A program made the translations under genes and the position numbers. Positions 8,201 through 11,530 of a stretch of 11,530 nt of DNA are shown one piece after another. The notes below the pieces were generated by a model, which worked only from the letters and a program-made list of their open reading frames with translations, was not told where the DNA came from and did not search any database. How positions within the stretch are numbered: position 1 is the first letter of the stretch; each line of letters opens with the position of its first letter. Origin of the DNA: JAZNUH01 sp045592225 (GTDB lineage Bacteria; Bacillota; Clostridia; UMGS1883; UMGS1540); the NCBI GenBank assembly GCA_045592225.1, contig JAZNUH010000122.1, positions 1 to 11,530 on the forward strand. Direction: 5' to 3'.

Positions 8201-8901
8201 CGTGCTTCATCTGTCCAGAAGGCATCTGTATCCCAGGTACCTCCACTCATGCCCCAGCCCTTTATGCCTTCTTCGTCTTGTTCTTCAAAGCTGCCGTTTT
8301 GCATTAAATCATGTCTTGATGCTTTTGTTATCTCAAGCTCTGCATTATCAAACACACCGGTCAGGGACACCTTGTCATAGCATACATCCCCGCCGCCTAC
8401 AACGCGCAGTAATATGGCGGCTGAATATGTTTTCTCAGGAGCTGTAAATGTAAAGCTCTGTTCACTCCATGCGCCCATACCCGAAACGGTATGAGTTTTA
8501 TCCCCGGTAAACTCGCGCTTACCCTCTGCAGGGTTTGAATACATCTCCAGCTTAATCATAGCACCAGGGTCACCCGCGCGGTTTACCTTTACAAAAGCAG
8601 AAAATGTATATTCATTGCCCGGAATAAGTCCGTACACTGTTTGGGTAAGATGCATATTTCCTTCACCGAAAATACGCAACGCACCTGCACCGCTGTAGGA
8701 ATTTTTATCAATTTCCGCATTTTCGCCGAACACTATGCCGGAATATCCCCAGTCAGACGGTATACCGTCTTTTCCCATTTCTTCAAAATCGCCGTTTAAA
8801 ATCCCTTCCGTCGTCTCTGCCTGTGCCGCATAAACGCCAACCGAACAGCACATGCAAATTACAAGTACTGCGAAAAAAATACGTAGTACCATCTTTTTCA
8901 T
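5299..8901 (-). CDS. Cell-surface SLH-anchored protein with three CBM-like modules and GH-like barrel
   Basis: This 1200-residue exported protein has a signal peptide (1-25, cut near VYA-AQA). Three CBM4/9-like jelly-rolls follow at about 33-182, 199-348 and 380-526; each opens with NG(D/S/G)FE and closes with a C/W-D-(D/K) strand. An Ig-like segment (535-632) precedes a TIM barrel at 640-870, with H658 on strand 1, ID-E741-P on strand 4 (acid/base position), IME773N on strand 5, D790 on strand 6 and ALLQ825TF on strand 7. A beta domain (905-990) ends in APAAALLIEV. Three SLH repeats (1028-1078, 1086-1137, 1147-1198) carry ITRGDF, ITRQEM and TTRAEA and should bind secondary wall polymer on the cell surface. 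The AGGAGAGGA ribosome site is close to the ATG. From the YRYDRP motif on, it aligns by eye with the protein at 2434-221. Modules 1 and 2 are more alike than module 3. Likely role: tethering a glycan at the cell wall and possibly hydrolysing it. Confidence 0.88.
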   Translation of the reverse strand: MKKMVLRIFFAVLVICMCCSVGVYAAQAETTEGILNGDFEEMGKDGIPSDWGYSGIVFGENAEIDKNSYSGAGALRIFGEGNMHLTQTVYGLIPGNEYTFSAFVKVNRAGDPGAMIKLEMYSNPAEGKREFTGDKTHTVSGMGAWSEQSFTFTAPEKTYSAAILLRVVGGGDVCYDKVSLTGVFDNAELEITKASRHDLMQNGSFEEQDEEGIKGWGMSGGTWDTDAFWTDEARSGNKAVRFTSDNKNMFVSQTMYGIVPGARYTLSGWMKSYKSGQPGGMMKLEFYSDPSGNKKLTGDATAEIKNPASEVWQKFSISGTVPADSFYVSVLFRLVGGGDIIWDDVAFISQFDESKVPDSEFPVIIPDPPYQMLTPAGDELIKNGGFEDGESEWAFYNPSYCSITEKDAKTGAKALKISTKDGKNPWARQIIMGVEPGAQYQISAYIKAEDNNAVGFKVEFYKGDGTITTQNANGSTNSEKYGYTGDNWRLLGHTFYVPKETVSMVVYARLFASKGTVICDDISVYKTGDAKKYTMETDDVFYYTDDNGFGRASIYTNAEEYPELTDKGTAYFKLCDGERVIESAEAQMKNGEAGFSFALPLLSEKEKEYTVSLSVMADGVLQQKQDISVYRYDRPTMMDKQGNFYVDGEIFRPVFAYHVNPDMYDDCAKAGINVVQGENFTGPEGYIELLDKAQAAGIYMLVPLYRSIKPAGHPDNAANSREVVEAIKDHPALFGYMVIDEPFFNLEEPEEHLENSYKIIRGIDKVHPAYIMENENFIGSVKYCDILGVDIYPYDSIKSATYIAEMVRSIQHSTRSKKPVWALLQTFRNLPHYDYFPTSDELRNMIYQSYFCGAKSVGYYCLRDADGNLDLMDTPLWEGVEAFGSGEADALAPYFAEWKYPSFAESKTEDYWYRSYIKDGKVYVALINRRANTNTSATVTLTSQNGELSIGAFTAKTLFGATDTFSGSGAFTVNLAPAAALLIEVTPAEATDFSAVYTSPFIDMSSSVIQYMSLTNGTGTKFSRDITLLNNDYAWARDAVDMLYKKGIVNSQSPISYAPGENITRGDFAMFFVRTLGLNAETTENFKDVSPTAEYAKEIAIGRALGILNGVGDNKYNPEAKITRQEMMTIISRAMKLSGEGADLSAYSDTGLIADYAVDHVRAMLASGLIKGNADGTINPLGNTTRAEAAVVMKRIMDAQ

Positions 8902-8947
8902 TCTATTCCTCTCCTGTTCATCGCCCTTGTTTTGTCACATACAGTTA

Positions 8948-10309
8948 TTATTGCGTAAGTACAGCCACCCATTCGATGGGTTCAAGCTCACTGTTCAGAA
9001 TAAAGCACTTCATTTTAAGTGTTCCGCCTCTGCGTTTAGCAGGTACAGTCATATTTATTCTGCATTCCACATTCTTCTTCGCCTCCACCGTGGGAGTTTG
9101 CATATCTACAGATAAAAGTCTGTCCACGCCTTCACTGGTTTCATAAAATGCAACCACAACCATACTGTTAAGCTCAGCATCCGACCTGTTGGGAACAATA
9201 GCGCTTACATTAATCTTTGCGCCTTCGGTAAGAGTAGAAACCTCTTTAATATTATTATCATATATCCAGTAAACAGCCGGTGAAACATCAACATCATCAT
9301 AGTAGACTGTTACGTCTGCACCGCTTCCGCGCAGCATAAGACCTATTGAAGCCGCTGTTGCACTGCTTGATGCAGAGTAATAAATATATTCTGTCCAGCC
9401 GTTTTCAAGGACTGTTGTCTGTCTTTTTGTAAGGTTAAGGTTTGTTTCTCCACCCGCTGCAGGAACATCATAAAGCTTTACAGTAGGCTGAATACCCTCG
9501 GTATCTGATTTAAATTTAAAGGACACGCGAAAACGGGTTTGGGTAAATCCGTATAACATATCTGTAGTGGGCACAGATGTGCTTTGTGTTATATATGCCT
9601 CCCCTGCAGCACCTGTCATCTTTACATAGCCGTTTTCAAATGTAACTGTACCTGTATCACCCCAGAATGCATCACTGCCCTCGTTAAAGCCCTTGTCTAA
9701 AAGTAAGTCGTCGTGCTCGGTGAGTGTTACTTCGTCTATAGCCATATCGGCATCTGCTTTGCCGAGTGACTTTGCAATATTACGGAATCTGATTGTAACT
9801 CCATCGGCAACCGCACTGTATACCTCGTCGCCGTTTTCCACATCAGCCTTTACCACATCCAAAATAAGATTATATTTTTTCCATTCTCCACCGGTAGCAG
9901 CCATTTCTTTCTTTTGCGTGCCAATGGTTGAGTTTACAGGTGAAGCGCTGTCATAAAAATAAAGGTCAAGTGTCAGTGCGCTTTTGATTGTAGATTTATA
10001 CCAAAAGGACAGGTGCAGTCTTTTGTTTTTTTCTATCTGTACCTTCTGCTCCAAACCAAAGTTTTTTGATGTATCTGCAGCTGCAAGAAGAGCATAGTTA
10101 TCCCCTTTGCCCGAAGCACCGTCTGTTTTTAAAACCTCTTCCCAGGTGGTCTCAATAAGATTCCATCCTGTCACCGCTCCGTTATCTACGGTTTCAAAGC
10201 CGCCGTTGACAACTCCAAAAGCGGTATCGTCCGCCGATACCGGTACAAAGCATGTAGCCAAAAGCACTAACGCCAGCACCAATGCACATATGCTTTCTCT
10301 TTTTTTCAT
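8948..10309 (-). CDS. Secreted binding-module protein without catalytic domain
   Basis: The first operon gene encodes 453 residues. Residues 1-26 are a Sec signal peptide (cut after VSA). Two CBM4/9-like jelly-roll modules follow: about 33-197, opening NGGFETVDNG and closing MAIDEVTL, and about 203-345, opening LLDKGFNEG and closing YYDDVDV. A C-terminal Ig-like beta domain (352-453) completes it. No barrel, catalytic pair or surface anchor is visible. I start at the ATG at 10309. A GTG six codons upstream (10327) is in frame, but it lies within two bases of the predicted transcription start and overlaps the GAGGAG ribosome site (10320-10325) that serves the ATG. Tandem stops TAA TAA end the gene, and 46 bases without a terminator lead to the next gene. 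As first gene it may be made in the largest amount; a glycan-capturing role is inferred. Specific family assignment is uncertain. Confidence 0.8.
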   Translation of the reverse strand: MKKRESICALVLALVLLATCFVPVSADDTAFGVVNGGFETVDNGAVTGWNLIETTWEEVLKTDGASGKGDNYALLAAADTSKNFGLEQKVQIEKNKRLHLSFWYKSTIKSALTLDLYFYDSASPVNSTIGTQKKEMAATGGEWKKYNLILDVVKADVENGDEVYSAVADGVTIRFRNIAKSLGKADADMAIDEVTLTEHDDLLLDKGFNEGSDAFWGDTGTVTFENGYVKMTGAAGEAYITQSTSVPTTDMLYGFTQTRFRVSFKFKSDTEGIQPTVKLYDVPAAGGETNLNLTKRQTTVLENGWTEYIYYSASSSATAASIGLMLRGSGADVTVYYDDVDVSPAVYWIYDNNIKEVSTLTEGAKINVSAIVPNRSDAELNSMVVVAFYETSEGVDRLLSVDMQTPTVEAKKNVECRINMTVPAKRRGGTLKMKCFILNSELEPIEWVAVLTQ

Positions 10310-10335
10310 TTCAAAACATCTCCTCACATTTTCTT

Positions 10336-10363
10336 ATTATACCATTTTGACCCGATTTTGAAA
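10336..10363 (-). promoter_or_regulatory. Predicted promoter of the five-gene operon
   Basis: On the minus strand there is a perfect extended -10, TGG-TATAAT (hexamer at 10341-10336). The best -35 is poor: TTTCAA at 10363-10358 with 16-bp spacing. Transcription should start near 10329, giving a leader of about 20 bases before the ATG at 10309. A strong -10 with a weak -35 overlapped by repeats is the usual form of an activator-dependent promoter, which fits control by the divergent AraC-type protein. Confidence 0.65.
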
Positions 10364-10450
10364 TATCTTTACGATATTTCTTCAATTCAATTAAAGCAAA
10401 AATCGGTATTACTGTCAATATATCATCTTGACAGACTTATACTATTTTGA
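10344..10450. promoter_or_regulatory. Candidate operator cluster in the divergent regulatory region
   Basis: The region between the two divergent genes holds several repeats. ATTTTGA occurs at 10344-10350, again 11 bases later at 10355-10361, and a third time at 10444-10450 beside the regulator's own -10. GAAATATC (10360-10367) and GATATTTC (10373-10380) form an 8-bp palindrome with a 5-base spacer over the operon -35 region. CCGATTTT (10352-10359) is inverted as AAAATCGG (10399-10406). TGTCAA (10413-10418) is inverted as TTGACA (10428-10433), the regulator's -35. Tandem sites about one helical turn apart are typical for AraC-family binding, but which repeat is used cannot be decided here. 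Confidence 0.45.
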
Positions 10451-10456
10451 TATAAT
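10428..10456 (+). promoter_or_regulatory. Consensus SigA-type promoter of the AraC-type regulator
   Basis: TTGACA at 10428-10433 and TATAAT at 10451-10456 match consensus exactly with the ideal 17-bp spacing. TG at 10448-10449 adds an extended -10. Transcription should begin near 10463, leaving a leader of only about 15 bases. The ribosome site GAGGTG (10467-10472) sits 5 bases before the TTG start at 10478. Confidence 0.85.
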
Positions 10457-10477
10457 CAGCTATACAGAGGTGGTTTT

Positions 10478-11365
10478 TTGAAATACTATAAAATTGAATT
10501 TACCAAAATCCCCAGAGTTCTTCTTGTTAATTCCTTCACCGGACGCATCCCCTCAACTGATGTTTTCAGCTTTTCCGGCAAAAAACCCGAGATAGAGCTT
10601 ACCCTTATCGGAAGGGGAATTATGTATAACAAGTATCTTTCGGGAGCCAGCGAAAAAATACTTCCGGGGCAAATGAATGTTCGTATGCCGTGGGAGCAAT
10701 TTTCGCGTACATATTATGCAGGTGAGCACTCGTCCCACACTATGATATTTACAGATTACCAAAATATAACTCAAATTGATGCTGATGACGTAAAGCAGAT
10801 TTACCGCAGCGGTCTGCCACCCAAGAGCACTGTGCCTACCGTATTTTGTCTGCCCGAGGTTGTTTTGCAAACTCCACCCAAGGCCGAAAGTATTTTCAGG
10901 AAAATGAAAACGCTTTTCACCTTCGGCAACGGCGGAAAGGATCTGCGTATGTTCAGCTGCCTTTTTCAGCTTCTGGCGGAGCTTACCGACAGCACCATAC
11001 TGCAGGCATTTCAGGATAGCAATACAGCGGGTATATATTCCAATGCGCTCTATTCCCGCAAGGCAACAGAATATATATCTCAGCATATAAGTGACAAAAT
11101 AACCGTATCCGATGTTGCAAACTATATAGGTATAAGCAACGAATATCTGTGCCGTATTTTCAGAAACGAAACCGGGCACACCATTATATCCTATGTAAAC
11201 CTTGTAAAAATGGAGGCAGTAAAGGAAATGATAATCACACAGCACCTTTCCCTGCGTGAGGCAGGCGCCCAGGTCGGAATTGAAAACGAGGTTTATTTAA
11301 ACCGCCTTTTTAAAAAATATTTCGGTGTTACATCATCCGAGTACAGGCAGCTTCACCGGAAATAA
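10478..11365 (+). CDS. AraC/XylS-family transcriptional regulator
   Basis: The regulator has 295 residues, the normal AraC-family length. Residues 1-110 look like a small cupin-type sensor domain (ELTLIGRG, then KILPGQMNVRMPWEQF). The C-terminal 100 residues carry two helix-turn-helix motifs: ITVSDVANYIGISNEYLCRIF (208-228) and SLREAGAQVGIENEVYLNRLFKKYFG (258-283), followed by the typical TSSEYRQ end. In the second motif the usual Gly-Phe is Gly-Ile, and Leu replaces the common Phe-Ser before the recognition helix. Translation starts at TTG with a good ribosome site, and no better ATG lies near the promoter. It is divergent from the glycan operon and most likely activates it in response to a sugar; the ligand is unknown. 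No terminator is visible between its stop and the insertion sequence 24 bases later. Confidence 0.9.
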   Translation: MKYYKIEFTKIPRVLLVNSFTGRIPSTDVFSFSGKKPEIELTLIGRGIMYNKYLSGASEKILPGQMNVRMPWEQFSRTYYAGEHSSHTMIFTDYQNITQIDADDVKQIYRSGLPPKSTVPTVFCLPEVVLQTPPKAESIFRKMKTLFTFGNGGKDLRMFSCLFQLLAELTDSTILQAFQDSNTAGIYSNALYSRKATEYISQHISDKITVSDVANYIGISNEYLCRIFRNETGHTIISYVNLVKMEAVKEMIITQHLSLREAGAQVGIENEVYLNRLFKKYFGVTSSEYRQLHRK

Positions 11366-11392
11366 AGGTAAACAAAAAGGAATGCAAAATGA

Positions 11393-11440
11393 ACCGACCC
11401 CTAAAAGTTAGACCAAAAATCTAACGATTGTGAGGTCGGT
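11393..11440 (+). promoter_or_regulatory. Hairpin over the IS transposase ribosome site
   Basis: ACCGACC (11393-11399), inside the terminal repeat, is the exact reverse complement of GGTCGGT (11434-11440). Inside it GTTAGA (11407-11412) pairs with TCTAAC (11420-11425). The right arm partly covers GAGGT (11432-11436), the likely ribosome site of the transposase gene. Only a transcript entering from outside the element includes the left arm. Such folding is a known way for insertion sequences to block translation from read-through RNA; its action here is inferred. Confidence 0.6.
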
Positions 11441-11446
11441 TTTGTT

Positions 11447-11530
11447 ATGGCAAAATATAGTAATGAATTTAAAATGAATGTTGTACAAGAATATTTAAAT
11501 GGTAATGGTGGATTTACATATCTTTCTCAA
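11447..11530 (+). CDS. IS3-family transposase OrfA, N-terminal part (partial)
   Basis: Twenty-eight codons are visible before the window ends. The protein begins MAKYSNEFKMNVVQEYLNGN, the basic start and first helix of the OrfA helix-turn-helix domain (HTH_28/HTH_23 type), which binds the element's ends. GAGGT lies 10 bases upstream of the ATG. The codons are more AT-rich (AAT, ATA, TTA) than in the neighbouring operon, as expected of a transferred element. OrfB with the DDE catalytic residues would follow to the right, outside the window. Confidence 0.8.
   Translation, partial: MAKYSNEFKMNVVQEYLNGNGGFTYLSQ

Larger units (their letters stand above)
11390..11530 (+). mobile_element. Left end of an IS3-family insertion sequence (cut by window edge)
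   Basis: From 11390 the sequence TGAACCGACCCCTAAAAGTT resembles the left terminal inverted repeat of IS3-family elements: TG start, a C-run, then AAAAGTTAGAC. An OrfA-like reading frame follows. The right end, the second transposase frame and any target duplication lie outside the window, so neither subgroup nor intactness can be judged. The element lies just behind the AraC-type gene and has not interrupted any gene seen here. Confidence 0.85.

Noticed and set aside
10235..10309. Lipoprotein lipobox (LATC) in the first operon gene
   Set aside because: Thr before the Cys is not a normal lipobox residue, and a good signal peptidase I site follows at VSA-DD.
10310..10327. Upstream GTG start adding six residues to the first operon gene
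   Set aside because: It lies at the predicted transcription start and overlaps the GAGGAG ribosome site used by the ATG at 10309; the longer start would also put charged residues and a Cys before the signal peptide.
10553..11245. 230-residue open frame antisense to the AraC-type gene
   Set aside because: The plus-strand frame has clear helix-turn-helix motifs and a consensus promoter; the antisense frame has an odd Tyr/Cys-rich composition and no family signature.
1..11530. CRISPR array, tRNA, rRNA or riboswitch
   Set aside because: I found no regularly spaced direct repeats, tRNA cloverleaf, rRNA sequence or riboswitch-like leader; both promoter leaders appear too short to hold a riboswitch.

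Overview
The window looks like a piece of a low-to-moderate GC Bacillota (Clostridia-type) genome. Supporting signs are purine-rich Shine-Dalgarno sites (AGGAG, GAGGA, AGGTGGTG), SigA-like promoters, an intrinsic terminator, secreted proteins with Gram-positive style signal peptides, and a surface protein ending in three S-layer homology (SLH) repeats. I cannot place it to genus. A gut or rumen fibre-degrading clostridium would fit, but that is inference.

Layout. About 10 kb is one minus-strand operon of five genes, read from right to left: a secreted binding-module protein without a catalytic domain (10309-8948); a 1200-residue surface-anchored protein with three carbohydrate-binding-like modules, a TIM barrel and SLH repeats (8901-5299); a cytoplasmic glycosidase-like protein with GH42-like architecture (5260-3323); a ten-helix DMT/EamA transporter (3307-2453); and a second secreted barrel protein, paralogous to the 1200-residue one but with one binding module and no SLH anchor (2434-221). 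Gaps are 3 to 46 bases after start-site correction. A GC-rich hairpin plus U-tract at 166-215 closes the operon. The leftmost 165 bases have no gene but hold a perfect 20-bp inverted repeat.

On the plus strand, divergent from the operon, is an AraC/XylS-type regulator (10478-11365) with a consensus promoter. The 150-base divergent region contains both promoters and several direct and inverted repeats, so it is the likely operator region. Twenty-four bases after the regulator stops, an IS3-family insertion sequence begins (11390 to window end), with its terminal repeat, a hairpin over the transposase ribosome site, and the first 28 codons of OrfA.

Working model (inference): the regulator senses a glycan-derived signal and switches on the operon. 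The secreted and anchored proteins bind and perhaps cut an extracellular glycan or glycoconjugate, the DMT protein moves a small product or metabolite, and the cytoplasmic GH42-like enzyme finishes it. The substrate is unknown. The most unusual point is that both secreted barrels carry a clan GH-A-like acid/base motif (DEP) but a glutamine where the strand-7 nucleophile is expected.
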